DNA of 64,000 nucleotides from Rhodococcus sp. H36-A4 (GTDB lineage Bacteria > Actinomycetota > Actinomycetes > Mycobacteriales > Mycobacteriaceae), in NCBI RefSeq assembly GCF_027158005.1, contig NZ_JAPVLQ010000003.1, positions 372,001-436,000 of the forward strand, given 5' to 3'. Shown here piece after piece: positions 1 through 8,359 of the stretch (positions are counted from its first letter, which is position 1; each line of letters starts with the position of its first letter). The position numbers were made by a program, and so were the translations under genes. The notes under the pieces are model-generated. The model made no database searches and was not told where the DNA came from. It saw only the letters and a program-made list of their open reading frames with translations.

Positions 1-5
1 GGTCT

Positions 6-1202
6 CTACTCGTTGCTCTCGTGATCTTCGGGGATTACGGAGACGGACAGGGCAGGGAAGACGGCCGACACCAGGAATGCCAGCGGAAAGCTCACTGCGG
101 CGAGGGCGCCGAAGGCCGGCGGTACGAGCGAAGCCGCGATGTACTGCCCGGTGTTCTGGACGCCGAGGGCACGCCCGCTCCAGTAGGATCCCGAGAACTC
201 GGCAACGGCAGTGAATGCCAACCCGTTGGGTGCAACGGTGACGATCGAGGCCACGACCAACAGTGCGATGGAGATCGGGGAGTCCAGCCAGTCGGTGACC
301 GCGAGCGCGAACATGCTCACGGTCGTCGAGAGTGCGACCCATCGCAGCGGACGCATTCTGCTTCCGACACGGTCTGATAGTGCGCCGACTCCCATTCGAC
401 CGAACGCCCCGAGGATTTGGGTAACGGTCACCAAGATGCCTGCCGAGGCTGCCGACCATTCGCGATCGGTCATGAGCCAGACGAGCGCATAGGTCCACAC
501 GACGTACTGAGGCACCACGAGCAGGATCGAGGTCGAATGAATCCGCCAGAGTTGAGAACTGGCCCTGTACGGGTTGGCAAGTAGTCCCTGTTCGGCGGCA
601 TCGGCTCGCGTCGGGCGTGGGGGATCGACGACGGCCAGGCACAGCACAGCTCCCAGTGTGCAGATGACTGCGGGGACCAACAGGGCAGCCGAGACCCCGT
701 GGTCTCGCGCGATAGGTGGTATCGACAGCGCAGCGATGGCGACGCCCAGTGGTACCGACATCTGTCGGATTCCCATGGCGAGGCCGCGTCTCTGGGGCGG
801 GAACCATCCCACGACGACGCGTCCCGACGCGCTGTTTGCGCTGGCTGCCGCCATTCCGCCGATCAGCAGGCACAAGCCGAGCATGGCGAACGAGGTGGTG
901 AAAAACGCTGCGAAGCTGGCAGCCGCGGTGAGGCCTAGCCCGAGAGCGAGTACGAGGCGTTCACCGATGCGGTCGACGAGCATGCCCCACGCGATCAGCG
1001 TGAGCATGATCCCCACCGTCGGCATCGCGACGAGCAGTCCAGCACTGGGCAGACTCAACCCGCGGTCCTCGTGCAGAGCCGGAATGAGAAACGCAGCTCC
1101 GTTGATGAACACCGCGCCTGAAGTCTGCGCGAGCATTCCGAGCGCGAGCATGAACCACTTTCGGGCGCTGTCGGCGTCGAGCGCGCGGTCTGTTGCAGTC
1201 AT
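6..1202 (-). CDS. MFS family transporter
   Basis: Predicted 398-residue major facilitator superfamily permease with about 12 hydrophobic segments, acting in the inner membrane; the substrate cannot be read from sequence. The start is set at the ATG giving MTATDRALDAD, behind a purine-rich GGAATGAGG. The frame stays open upstream, but those 58 residues do not look like a transporter N-terminus and run into the divergent hydrolase gene. A GRMGVGALSDRVGSRMRP loop fits the MFS signature between helices. In M. tuberculosis the equivalent place holds the MFS gene Rv2994, also beside the hydrolase and gltX genes. A palindrome 30 bp upstream may be its operator. Confidence 0.85.
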   Translation of the reverse strand: MTATDRALDADSARKWFMLALGMLAQTSGAVFINGAAFLIPALHEDRGLSLPSAGLLVAMPTVGIMLTLIAWGMLVDRIGERLVLALGLGLTAAASFAAFFTTSFAMLGLCLLIGGMAAASANSASGRVVVGWFPPQRRGLAMGIRQMSVPLGVAIAALSIPPIARDHGVSAALLVPAVICTLGAVLCLAVVDPPRPTRADAAEQGLLANPYRASSQLWRIHSTSILLVVPQYVVWTYALVWLMTDREWSAASAGILVTVTQILGAFGRMGVGALSDRVGSRMRPLRWVALSTTVSMFALAVTDWLDSPISIALLVVASIVTVAPNGLAFTAVAEFSGSYWSGRALGVQNTGQYIAASLVPPAFGALAAVSFPLAFLVSAVFPALSVSVIPEDHESNE

Positions 1203-1232
1203 GGCCTCATTCCTGATTCCCACTATATGAGC

Positions 1233-1252
1233 TTCAGATCTTGGCATCTGAA
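1233..1252. promoter_or_regulatory. Operator-like palindrome between divergent genes
   Basis: Perfect 7-bp inverted repeat TTCAGAT / ATCTGAA separated by 6 bp, 31 bp upstream of the MFS start and 84 bp upstream of the hydrolase start. The size and symmetry resemble a dimeric repressor site (TetR, GntR or MarR size class). No regulator gene is visible next to it within the window. Function is inferred. Confidence 0.4.
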
Positions 1253-1336
1253 ATTCAGAAGCGACGTTACACCCGTAGCGCAGGCTGTATCGGACGGCAT
1301 GGACGCCGCGAAATGGAAGGTCGATAGACTTTCGAC

Positions 1337-2110
1337 ATGCGTCTGGGTCGAATTGCAAGTCCTGATGGTGTGGCATTCGTGAGTATCGAGGGAGAGGGTG
1401 ATGAACGCACCGCCAAGGAGATTGCCGAACATCCCTTCGGCACGCCGACTTTCACGGGTAGGTCGTGGCCATTGGCCGACGTTCGCCTGCTCGCGCCGAT
1501 CCTCGCCAGCAAAGTCATAGCGATCGGAAAGAACTACGCTGCACATGTAGCCGAGATGGGCGGGGATGCTCCCAAGGATCCCGTTATCTTCATCAAGCCG
1601 AACACCTCGATCGTCGGTCCGGGAGCGCCCATCATGTTGCCGGCGACCTCGAACGAGGTTCACTACGAAGGCGAACTGGCCATCGTGATCGGGCGTCCGT
1701 GCAAGGACGTGCCTGCAGCCAAAGCTCTCGATGTGGTCCTGGGTTATACCGTCGCGAACGACGTATCTGCTCGCGACCATCAACGGCACGACGGTCAATG
1801 GACCAGGGCCAAGGGGCACGACACGTTCTGCCCGCTCGGGCCTTGGATCGAGACCTCGCTCGACGCCTCCGACCTCGAAATCACGACCGAGGTCGACGGC
1901 GAGGTGAAACAACGCAGTAGGACGTCGTTGCTGCTGCACGACATCCCTGAGATCATCGAGTGGGTCTCGGCCGTCATGACCCTGCTGCCCGGTGACGTTA
2001 TTCTCACCGGTACCCCCGAGGGCGTCGGTCCGATCACGGCAGGACAGTCCGTGTCGGTCACGGTCGAGGGCATCGGCACGCTGACCAACCCCGTCGCCGC
2101 CAAGAACTGA
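1337..2110 (+). CDS. Fumarylacetoacetate hydrolase (FAH) family protein
   Basis: A 257-residue FAH-superfamily enzyme, the fold that hydrolyses or isomerises acylpyruvates and 2-hydroxyhepta-2,4-dienedioate. The metal-binding acidic residues are visible in HYEGELAIVIG and in the later TVANDVSARDHQ segment. The N-terminus MRLGRIASPDGVAFVSIEG closely resembles my recollection of M. tuberculosis Rv2993c, which also precedes the glutamyl-tRNA synthetase gene. Its start is ATG and gltX follows 36 bp later, so co-transcription is likely. The physiological substrate is unknown; oxaloacetate decarboxylase or acylpyruvase activity is equally possible. Confidence 0.85.
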   Translation: MRLGRIASPDGVAFVSIEGEGDERTAKEIAEHPFGTPTFTGRSWPLADVRLLAPILASKVIAIGKNYAAHVAEMGGDAPKDPVIFIKPNTSIVGPGAPIMLPATSNEVHYEGELAIVIGRPCKDVPAAKALDVVLGYTVANDVSARDHQRHDGQWTRAKGHDTFCPLGPWIETSLDASDLEITTEVDGEVKQRSRTSLLLHDIPEIIEWVSAVMTLLPGDVILTGTPEGVGPITAGQSVSVTVEGIGTLTNPVAAKN

Positions 2111-2146
2111 CGTACCTTTCACCTTCCCCTCGAACGCGAGCGAGCT

Positions 2147-3619
2147 ATGAAATCCAACGAAGTACGAGTCCGATTCTGTCCGTCACCGACCGGAACCCCG
2201 CACGTGGGCTTGATCCGCACGGCGCTGTTCAACTGGGCGTTCGCGCGCCATCACGGTGGTGCTTTCGTCTTCCGCATCGAGGACACCGATGCAGCGCGTG
2301 ATTCCGAAGACTCGTATGCGGCGATCCTCGACGCACTGCGATGGCTCGGGCTCACCTGGGACGAGGGCCCGGAGGTCGGTGGGCCGTACGAACCGTATCG
2401 ACAGTCGCTCCGGCGTGATCAGCATCTCGACGTAGTTCGACAGCTGCTCGAGGCGGGGGAGGCGTACCACTCTTTCTCGACCCCTGAGGAGGTCGAGACC
2501 CGACACAAGGCGGCCGGGCGGGACCCCAAGTTGGGTTACGACAACTTCGATCGGGATCTGACCGACGAGCAGCGTCAGAAATTCCTCGACGAGGGCCGCA
2601 GCCCCGTCGTTCGGTTGCGTATGCCCGATCACGATCTGTCGTGGACGGACCTCGTTCGTGGGGAGACGACGTTCAAAGCCGGCACGGTGCCGGACTTCGC
2701 ACTCACCAGAGGTAACGGGATTCCGTTGTACACGTTGGTGAATCCAGTGGATGACGCGTTGATGAAGATCACGCACGTGCTTCGCGGAGAGGACCTGCTG
2801 TCCTCGACCCCGCGACAGTTGGCGTTGTACGAGGCGCTCATCCGGATCGGCGTCGCGGACAGCACACCAGAATTCGGCCACCTGCCGTTCGTGATGGGCG
2901 CGGGAAACAAGAAGCTGTCCAAGCGCGATCCCGAATCGAATCTCTTCATCCACCGAGATCGCGGATTCGTGCCCGAGGGGCTGCTGAACTATCTGGCGCT
3001 TCTCGGTTGGGGCATTTCCGACGACCATGACGTCTTTTCGCTCGACGAGATGGTAGCGGCGTTCGACATCTCCACGGTGAACTCGAACCCGGCTCGATTC
3101 GACCAGAAGAAGGCCGATGCCATCAACGCCGAGCACATTCGGCTGCTCGAGCCCGCGGATTTCGCGTCGCGCCTGCGCACGTTCCTGACTGAGCAGGGGC
3201 ATTTGCCCGAGCAGGTCGACGAGGAGCAGTTTGCCGTGGCCGCCGATCTCGTGCAGACACGCATCGTGGTGTTGTCGGACGCCTGGGGACTACTGAAGTT
3301 CCTGTACGTCGCCGACAGCGACTTCGGCATAGACCCAGCGGCGGCGGCGAAGAACCTGACGTCCGATGCCGGGCCCGTTCTCGACGCGACCATCACGGCA
3401 TTGACCGAGTTGTCTTCCTGGCGCACAGCAGATCTGGAAGAGACGCTCAAGGCGGCACTGATCGACGGCTTGGAACTCAAGCCGCGCAAGGCCTTTGCAC
3501 CGGTCCGCGTCGCGGTGACCGGATCACACATCTCTCCACCACTGTACGAGTCGATGGAACTCCTCGGGCGCGAGAAGACGCTCGCGCGACTCGGCGCTGC
3601 CCGCGCCTCCATCGGCTGA
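2147..3619 (+). CDS. gltX: Glutamyl-tRNA synthetase
   Basis: A 490-residue class I aminoacyl-tRNA synthetase that charges tRNA-Glu. In actinobacteria lacking GlnRS it also mischarges tRNA-Gln for GatCAB to amidate. The HIGH-type signature is HVGL near residue 20 within [19 protein letters not shown]; the KMSKS-type loop is KLSKRDPES near residue 260. The C-terminal anticodon-binding helices follow. Length and order are normal for bacterial GltX. ATG start. A tRNA-Gln and a tRNA-Glu gene lie about 2.7 kb downstream, which is fitting but need not be functional linkage. Confidence 0.97.
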   Translation: MKSNEVRVRFCPSPTGTPHVGLIRTALFNWAFARHHGGAFVFRIEDTDAARDSEDSYAAILDALRWLGLTWDEGPEVGGPYEPYRQSLRRDQHLDVVRQLLEAGEAYHSFSTPEEVETRHKAAGRDPKLGYDNFDRDLTDEQRQKFLDEGRSPVVRLRMPDHDLSWTDLVRGETTFKAGTVPDFALTRGNGIPLYTLVNPVDDALMKITHVLRGEDLLSSTPRQLALYEALIRIGVADSTPEFGHLPFVMGAGNKKLSKRDPESNLFIHRDRGFVPEGLLNYLALLGWGISDDHDVFSLDEMVAAFDISTVNSNPARFDQKKADAINAEHIRLLEPADFASRLRTFLTEQGHLPEQVDEEQFAVAADLVQTRIVVLSDAWGLLKFLYVADSDFGIDPAAAAKNLTSDAGPVLDATITALTELSSWRTADLEETLKAALIDGLELKPRKAFAPVRVAVTGSHISPPLYESMELLGREKTLARLGAARASIG

Positions 3620-3635
3620 TCGGCGCGGTAACCGG

Positions 3636-4628
3636 GTGTCTATCGCCGCACGGGTGGACCGAGTCCAGCGTCGCCACCCGGTCCTCGGCTTTCCGCTGGC
3701 GGTGATCTACAAGTTCGTGGACGATCAGGGCGGCTATCTTGCTGCTCTGATCGCCTACTACGCGTTTCTCTCGCTCTTTCCGTTGCTGTTGCTCGGATCG
3801 ACGATCCTGGGAATCGTGTTGGCCGGTGATCCGCGGCTACAGCAACAGATACTGGATTCGGCACTCAGCCAGATTCCGATCATCGGTGACGAGGTCGGTG
3901 AACCGGACAAGATCGGCGGCGGAAACCTCGGTCTGATCATCGGTGTCCTGGGTTCGCTCTACGGCGGGCTCGGGGTCGCCGTAGCCGTTCAGAATGCGAT
4001 GAATGTTGCGTGGGCAGTACCGAAGAACCTTCGCCCGAACCCGATTCGTTCACGAGTACGCGGGCTTGCGCTACTCAGCACGGTTGGGGTCGCCGTCTTG
4101 GCTATCACTGCCGTCAACGTTGCCAGTTCTGCGGGTGTCTTCGGCAGCATCAACGGCAGTGTGGTGCTGATTGCGTCCATTCTTCTCAACATCATCGTCT
4201 TCACCGTCGCTTTCCGGCTGGCGACGGCCCGCGACTTGTCGATCTCGAACGTACTTCCGGGGGCGATCGTTGCTGGGGTTCTCTGGCAGATTCTGCAGAC
4301 GTTCGGCGGTGTGTACATCAAATATGTCGTTGGCCGAGCGTCGATCACCAACGGGGTATTCGCGGTAGTGCTCGGACTTCTGGCGTTCATGTACATCGCT
4401 TCGGTCCTCATCGTCTTCGCCGTCGAGATCGATGTGGTTCGGGTGGAAAAGCTCTACCCCCGTTCACTTCTGACGCCGTTCACCGACGATGTGATCCTTA
4501 CCGAGGGCGACCGTCTCACCTATACCGGGCAAGCGGAAGCACAACGCAGCAAGGGGTTCGAGGAGATCGAGGTGACCTTCGACGGTCATGGATCCGAGGA
4601 AGAATCTCAATCCTCCGGATCGGCGTAG
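3636..4628 (+). CDS. YihY/BrkB family inner membrane protein
   Basis: A 330-residue integral membrane protein of the YihY/virulence factor BrkB family, with about six hydrophobic helices. The family-typical segment GGYLAALIAYYAFLSLFPLL occurs near residue 35 and a late GVYIKYVVGRASITNGVF segment near residue 230. Start is GTG, 16 bp after the gltX stop, so it is probably in the same transcript. The acidic, hydrophilic C-terminus is cytoplasmic or disordered. The family was once mis-annotated as ribonuclease BN; its biochemical role is not settled. The 3' end overlaps the convergent polymerase gene by 22 bp. Confidence 0.88.
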   Translation: MSIAARVDRVQRRHPVLGFPLAVIYKFVDDQGGYLAALIAYYAFLSLFPLLLLGSTILGIVLAGDPRLQQQILDSALSQIPIIGDEVGEPDKIGGGNLGLIIGVLGSLYGGLGVAVAVQNAMNVAWAVPKNLRPNPIRSRVRGLALLSTVGVAVLAITAVNVASSAGVFGSINGSVVLIASILLNIIVFTVAFRLATARDLSISNVLPGAIVAGVLWQILQTFGGVYIKYVVGRASITNGVFAVVLGLLAFMYIASVLIVFAVEIDVVRVEKLYPRSLLTPFTDDVILTEGDRLTYTGQAEAQRSKGFEEIEVTFDGHGSEEESQSSGSA

Positions 4629-6148
4629 CAAGATCTGACCGCGACATCCATCGGAAATCGAACTGCGGTGTCGCCGAAGAGAAGCCGTGTGGCGCTGAGC
4701 GCTGCATCCTCGATGTGTCGGCGAGCTGTCACGCTATCGCTACTGTGCACGACTACCTCGTCGTGTTGAAAGAAGACAAGTTCGCCGGACCCTGGTTCGG
4801 CCGCCAACCTCTTTCGCAACTCGGCCAACAGGCACACTGCCCATTCCGATGCGGTTGCCTGCACGAGAAAGTTTCGGGTGAATCTTCCGCGCGCACGTGC
4901 GTCACCGTGCACCCACCACTCGGCTGACGGCTGCGGACACGCGCGCCCGAGCCAGGAATGGACGACCTCCCCGCGTTCACCGCTCCGAGCTGCCCGCTCG
5001 ACGTACTCGACGGCTTGGGGGAACCTACGGCGTAGCAAGGTCAGAAGTGACCGAGACTCACCGGAGGTGGCGCCGTACAAGACCCCAAGGATGGCGACTT
5101 TCGCTTTGTTTCGGTCGCCGCCGAAGGCTGCCTGTGCGACGGGGGCGTACAGATCTTCGGTACCGGCCGCCTCGGTCATTGCGGGGTCGGCCGACATCGC
5201 AGCCAAGATCCGTGGCTCGAGCTGCCCGGCGTCAGCGATGACGAAATCATAACCGGGCTCCGCTATTACGCTGTTACGCAGTGCTTTCGGAATTTGAAGT
5301 CCGCCACCGCCGCGGCTGGCCCAGCGGCCGGACACCACCGCACCCGGCACATAGACGGGGCGAAATCGGTCCTGCCGAACCCATGCCTGCGACCATGCCC
5401 ATCCGTTGGTACTGAACAACTTCGACAGATCCCGGTGACGAAGCAACAGCGGAACTGCTGGGTGGTCGACGGCGCTGAGCAGGTGCGCACGCGTCGAGGT
5501 CAATTCGATGTCGTCCCGAGCAAAAGCGGCGATGACTTCCAGGTGTGAACTCGGATTGACCCTGCGACCGAACACCGCGCTGATCTCGGATTCGAGTTCG
5601 GTGATCGACGGCGGCAAGTCTCCTTCGCGGGGGCGGCGACCGAGCATCGATTCGAGATATCGGTCGTGTGCGTCGGCGGAGAATGGCAAACCGACGTGGC
5701 TCATCTCCGCAGCGGCGAGTGCCCCGGCAGATTCTGCAGCGAACAGAAGGCGGAGGCCGGTCGATGCCGCGCTTTCGGCTACGTGTCGACGATGCAGCTC
5801 GAGGATCGATTCGTAGCTCGGATGAGCGTGTGCGTCGAACAACCCCGGTCTGTCGTCTGTGAGCGCGGTCATGAGAGGTGCGATCTCGCCGCGGCGGACG
5901 GCGAGGATCCCTTCGACGAGGGAAAGATCGTGACAGCGGTCGACACGTACCCCTGCTTCCAGCAGCGGTCTGTAAGTACGCGCAGTGGACTCCCAAATCC
6001 ACCTGGGACGATCAGCGGACTCGATTCGGTACACAGCCGCAGGAAGATCGGAGCATTCTTCTCGCTGCCCGGACGGGCGGCCGTCGTCGTCGGTGGGGAA
6101 GAGGTGATGAACGGTGCCGGTCGGCACTACGACAACTTTCACTCGCAT
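4607..6148 (-). CDS. DNA polymerase I-like protein (bifunctional 3'-5' exonuclease/polymerase type)
   Basis: A 513-residue family A polymerase lacking the 5'-3' exonuclease domain. Motif A reads DAGQLEPR (PolA: DYSQIELR), the O-helix motif B reads RNKAKVAILGVLYG, and motif C reads QHDEVVV, so both catalytic Asp positions are kept. At the O-helix position that is Phe in E. coli Pol I there is Leu. The first 170 residues align by eye with a degenerate 3'-5' exonuclease domain, but I see no clear DxE pair. Such stand-alone genes are common in actinobacteria and are annotated as bifunctional 3'-5' exonuclease/DNA polymerase. It is separate from polA. Its cellular role, possibly repair or damage tolerance, is inferred. 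Confidence 0.85.
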   Translation of the reverse strand: MRVKVVVVPTGTVHHLFPTDDDGRPSGQREECSDLPAAVYRIESADRPRWIWESTARTYRPLLEAGVRVDRCHDLSLVEGILAVRRGEIAPLMTALTDDRPGLFDAHAHPSYESILELHRRHVAESAASTGLRLLFAAESAGALAAAEMSHVGLPFSADAHDRYLESMLGRRPREGDLPPSITELESEISAVFGRRVNPSSHLEVIAAFARDDIELTSTRAHLLSAVDHPAVPLLLRHRDLSKLFSTNGWAWSQAWVRQDRFRPVYVPGAVVSGRWASRGGGGLQIPKALRNSVIAEPGYDFVIADAGQLEPRILAAMSADPAMTEAAGTEDLYAPVAQAAFGGDRNKAKVAILGVLYGATSGESRSLLTLLRRRFPQAVEYVERAARSGERGEVVHSWLGRACPQPSAEWWVHGDARARGRFTRNFLVQATASEWAVCLLAELRKRLAAEPGSGELVFFQHDEVVVHSSDSVTARRHIEDAALSATRLLFGDTAVRFPMDVAVRSCYADPED

Positions 6149-6254
6149 TCACCATCGCTGATCACAAGATCGAGTGTCCGCTAGGGCCTTCGAGGTCGTT
6201 CCCGCGGGTCCGGAGGTCGCGAAAGCGCGTAGTTGGGGACTCTGACCAGCCGAT

Positions 6255-6283
6255 TTGGAGAAACCCGGGTGTCCTTTGATAGT
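6255..6283 (+). promoter_or_regulatory. Probable promoter of tRNA-Gln
   Basis: TTGGAG at 6255-6260 and GATAGT at 6278-6283, spaced 17 bp, form a plausible SigA-type promoter about 60 bp before the tRNA-Gln gene. Actinobacterial -35 elements are loose, so the assignment is tentative. Confidence 0.4.
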
Positions 6284-6343
6284 CTCTATCCCGGCCCAGA
6301 ACGCAGTGCGCATGTTGGTTGTGTGGATGTCGTCGAAGGTCAT

Positions 6344-6415
6344 TGGGGTATGGTGTAATTGGCAACACAGCGGTTTCTGGTACCGCCATTCTAGGTTCGA
6401 GTCCTGGTACCCCAG
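6344..6415 (+). tRNA. tRNA-Gln (anticodon CTG)
   Basis: Full cloverleaf of 72 nt. The acceptor stem TGGGGTA pairs with TACCCCA, the anticodon stem GCGGT/ACCGC holds the loop TTCTGGT (anticodon CTG), and the T-loop TTCGAGT is standard. The discriminator is G. CCA is not encoded. It lies 122 bp before tRNA-Glu on the same strand. Confidence 0.96.
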
Positions 6416-6418
6416 CAA

Positions 6419-6448
6419 ACGTTCGGTAGTGATTTTGTTGCCGAACGT
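6419..6448 (+). other. Hairpin just after tRNA-Gln
   Basis: Perfect 8-bp inverted repeat ACGTTCGG / CCGAACGT around a 14-nt T-rich loop, starting 3 nt after the mature tRNA-Gln 3' end. It could act as a terminator or as a processing signal separating the two tRNAs. There is no T-run after the stem, so termination would be weak. Confidence 0.4.
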
Positions 6449-6537
6449 CAGCCGGTTAAGCTGGCTAAGCTTTCATCTGGTTGGACACAGTTGGATGTGA
6501 TTGCAACCGAAGTATGGTTGCGTTCGAAGAAGTTCCT

Positions 6538-6610
6538 GGCCCCGTCGTCTAGCGGCCTAGGACGCCGCCCTCTCAAGGCGGTAGCGCGGGTTCGAATCCC
6601 GTCGGGGCTA
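6538..6610 (+). tRNA. tRNA-Glu (anticodon CTC)
   Basis: Full cloverleaf of 73 nt. The acceptor is GGCCCCG paired with CGGGGCT (a G1-U72 wobble end pair), the D-arm starts GTCT, the anticodon stem CCGCC/GGCGG holds the loop CTCTCAA (anticodon CTC), the T-arm is GCGGG/CCCGT with loop TTCGAAT, and the discriminator is A. CCA is not encoded. Shifting the start by 1 nt gives a U-U pair at 7-66, so the G1-U72 frame is preferred. Confidence 0.95.
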
Positions 6611-6617
6611 CAACGAA

Positions 6618-6655
6618 GAAAACACCCTCTCACCGTTCGGTGAGGGGGTGTTTTC
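6618..6655. terminator. Strong two-way intrinsic terminator after tRNA-Glu
   Basis: A 17-bp stem (6618-6634 with 6639-6655, one G-U pair) closes a GTTC loop. It begins with GAAAA and ends with TTTTC, so it works as an intrinsic terminator in both directions. It ends the tRNA transcript on the plus strand and lies 31 bp after the DUF5302 gene on the minus strand. Confidence 0.9.
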
Positions 6656-6686
6656 GTTCTGTGCAAGCGGGTCCGCGTCTAAGAAG

Positions 6687-6854
6687 CTAGATGCTCTTGC
6701 GTCGGAACATCCGCTGATGATCCGACGGGCCGTGGGCGTTGTTCACCTTCGGTCCGCCATCTTTGTGCTCGACCGTGGTAGCCGACTTGTGGTTCTTCTT
6801 CTCCAGGGCCTCGCGAAACTTCTTCTTCGTATCTTCTTTGCTGGGTTCTGTCAT
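6687..6854 (-). CDS. DUF5302 domain-containing small protein
   Basis: A 55-residue, highly charged, soluble protein beginning MTEPSKEDTKKKFREAL and ending DHQRMFRRKSI. The K(F/Y)REAL...H.DGG......H.P.....FRRK pattern matches the DUF5302 family of actinobacteria, which has no known function. The internal ATG is chosen because the 27 residues before it are unlike the family and a GGAGCGATC-type site precedes the start. It is third in a possible minus-strand IclR, PPOX, DUF5302 series. It ends before the two-way terminator. Confidence 0.8.
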   Translation of the reverse strand: MTEPSKEDTKKKFREALEKKNHKSATTVEHKDGGPKVNNAHGPSDHQRMFRRKSI

Positions 6855-6938
6855 GATCGCTCCTCGCACGTCGGTGACGAGAAAAAGGTACCGCAGAATG
6901 AGAGCGGAGATCGACCCCTCTGTCCCCGCTCTCACCCG

Positions 6939-7442
6939 CTACAAGTATTCGGCTGTGGATCCGCCCAGTGGAATGGCGGGCAGGCCGAGCTTGCGGTGAT
7001 CCCACGAACGTGTGCGGTCGACGACGACCCTGACTGCAATCCGCTTCTTCATCATCTGCTCCACCATCGGACGCACTTGTTCCGAATACGGCCCGGTGTA
7101 CCGTTCCCACACGCTTATGCCCACTGCAGAGATCGACTCGGGGTCGTCGAGTATCTCCGCTCTCCCTTCGATGGAGATGCCGCGGAGAGTGTCATAGGTG
7201 TTGCCGTCCTCGACGAGCACCGTGATCCGTGAGTCACGACGAATGTTGACGGCCTTCTGAGACTTCGCCTTCGTCTCGAACCACACCTCGCCGTCGATGA
7301 CGCCGTACCACATCGCTACGAGGTGAGGTTGTCCATCGGCTCCGATGGTTGCGAGAGTCGCAACCCGGCTTCTCTCGATGAACGTCGAGATTTCGACTTC
7401 GGTCATTGTTATCTGCGCGCGCTGATTAGTTCCCACGTTCAT
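6939..7442 (-). CDS. Pyridoxamine 5'-phosphate oxidase (PPOX) family flavin/F420-binding protein
   Basis: A 167-residue split-barrel protein. VATLATIGADGQPHLVAMWY is the typical first strands of the PPOX/flavin-or-deazaflavin-dependent fold; the C-terminal TRSWDHRKLGLP and GGSTA match my recollection of M. tuberculosis Rv2991, which also lies in this neighbourhood. Rv2991 is assigned to the F420-binding group, so F420 or FMN could be the cofactor here. The fbiD gene for F420 synthesis is 8 kb away. Start is uncertain: ATG at 7442, GTG at 7436 or ATG at 7406, none with a good ribosome-binding site. Confidence 0.85.
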   Translation of the reverse strand: MNVGTNQRAQITMTEVEISTFIERSRVATLATIGADGQPHLVAMWYGVIDGEVWFETKAKSQKAVNIRRDSRITVLVEDGNTYDTLRGISIEGRAEILDDPESISAVGISVWERYTGPYSEQVRPMVEQMMKKRIAVRVVVDRTRSWDHRKLGLPAIPLGGSTAEYL

Positions 7443-7505
7443 TGCATATCAGAGAATGGGCCGCAAAGGACCGTGGATCGGTCACCGATGCTGGATCTGT
7501 TCGTG

Positions 7506-8207
7506 TCAGAGTCGTTTGTGTATCGCCTCGGCGGCAGCGAGGAGATCTGCGGCCCAACGCGCACCGGGTCTCCGGCCGATTCGGTCGATGGGTCCTGAAA
7601 CCGATACAGCGGCGATGACATTTCCTGCCGAATCCCGAACCGGGGCTGCGACGCTGGCGACCCCTGGCTCCCGTTCCCCGGCGCTCTGAGCCCAACCCCG
7701 CCTGCGGACTTCGATCAGCACACGCTCCCCGAATTCTGCATCCGGCAGAACGGTGCGCTGTGTCTGCGGATCGGCCCAAGCGAGTAGAACTTTGGCCCCC
7801 GAGCCTGCTGACATGGGAAGGCGGGCGCCGACGAGAACAGTGTCGCGCAGACCCGTCGGCGGTTCCATCGAGGCGACGCAGACCCGTACGGTGCCGTCAC
7901 GCCGGTAGATTTGCACGCTTTCGCCGGTGATTTCGCGCAGGCGCGGCAGGACGGATGCTGCTGCGTCGAGCAAGGTGTCGGTGGCACTGGCCGCGAGTTC
8001 GGCCAGGCCCGGCCCGGGTCGGAAGAACCCGTGCGCGTCACGTGCAACGAGTCTGTGGACTTCGAGGCCGACGGCCAGGCGATGTGCGGTGGCGCGGGGG
8101 AGCCCGGTTCTTATGCAGAGATCACTCAGCGTGCACGGTTCCGCGGCAACCGCATGGAGAACCCCCATCGCTTTGTCCAGAACACCGATGCCGCTATGCT
8201 GTCTCAT
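7506..8207 (-). CDS. IclR family transcriptional regulator (LtbR/NdgR type)
   Basis: A 233-residue regulator. An N-terminal winged helix-turn-helix (residues about 8-65, with TLSDLCIRTGLPRATAHRL as the HTH) precedes the IclR effector domain, which contains VLVGARLPMSAGSGAKVLLAW and the GVASVAAPVRD strand. It is divergent from leuCD. This arrangement is known for LtbR of Corynebacterium glutamicum and NdgR of Streptomyces, which control leuCD and other amino-acid genes, and for Rv2989. Leucine-pathway control is therefore a well-supported inference. Start ATG. Confidence 0.88.
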   Translation of the reverse strand: MRQHSGIGVLDKAMGVLHAVAAEPCTLSDLCIRTGLPRATAHRLAVGLEVHRLVARDAHGFFRPGPGLAELAASATDTLLDAAASVLPRLREITGESVQIYRRDGTVRVCVASMEPPTGLRDTVLVGARLPMSAGSGAKVLLAWADPQTQRTVLPDAEFGERVLIEVRRRGWAQSAGEREPGVASVAAPVRDSAGNVIAAVSVSGPIDRIGRRPGARWAADLLAAAEAIHKRL

Positions 8208-8231
8208 AGACCGATACTAGCGTCTCGCATC

Positions 8232-8257
8232 GTGGGAATGCACATTTGGGAATGTGC
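8232..8257. promoter_or_regulatory. Operator-like repeat between iclR-type gene and leuC
   Basis: GCACATT (8240-8246) and AATGTGC (8251-8257) form a perfect inverted repeat with a 4-bp TGGG centre. Overlaid on it is a direct repeat of TGGGAATG at 8233-8240 and 8247-8254. It lies about 25 bp upstream of the regulator start and 100 bp upstream of leuC. The flanking CGCATCGTGGGA resembles the 12-bp LtbR motif CA(T/C)ATAGTGGGA as I remember it. This is the best candidate site for the neighbouring IclR regulator. Confidence 0.55.
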
Positions 8258-8359
8258 TCGCCCACGGCGGGAGATACGTAATGTCGGTGCGATAGCGCGA
8301 CGTGGGCCAGCCCGTAGTCCACCGGCGCGACACACATCAGAAAAAGGTTGGTGGCATTG

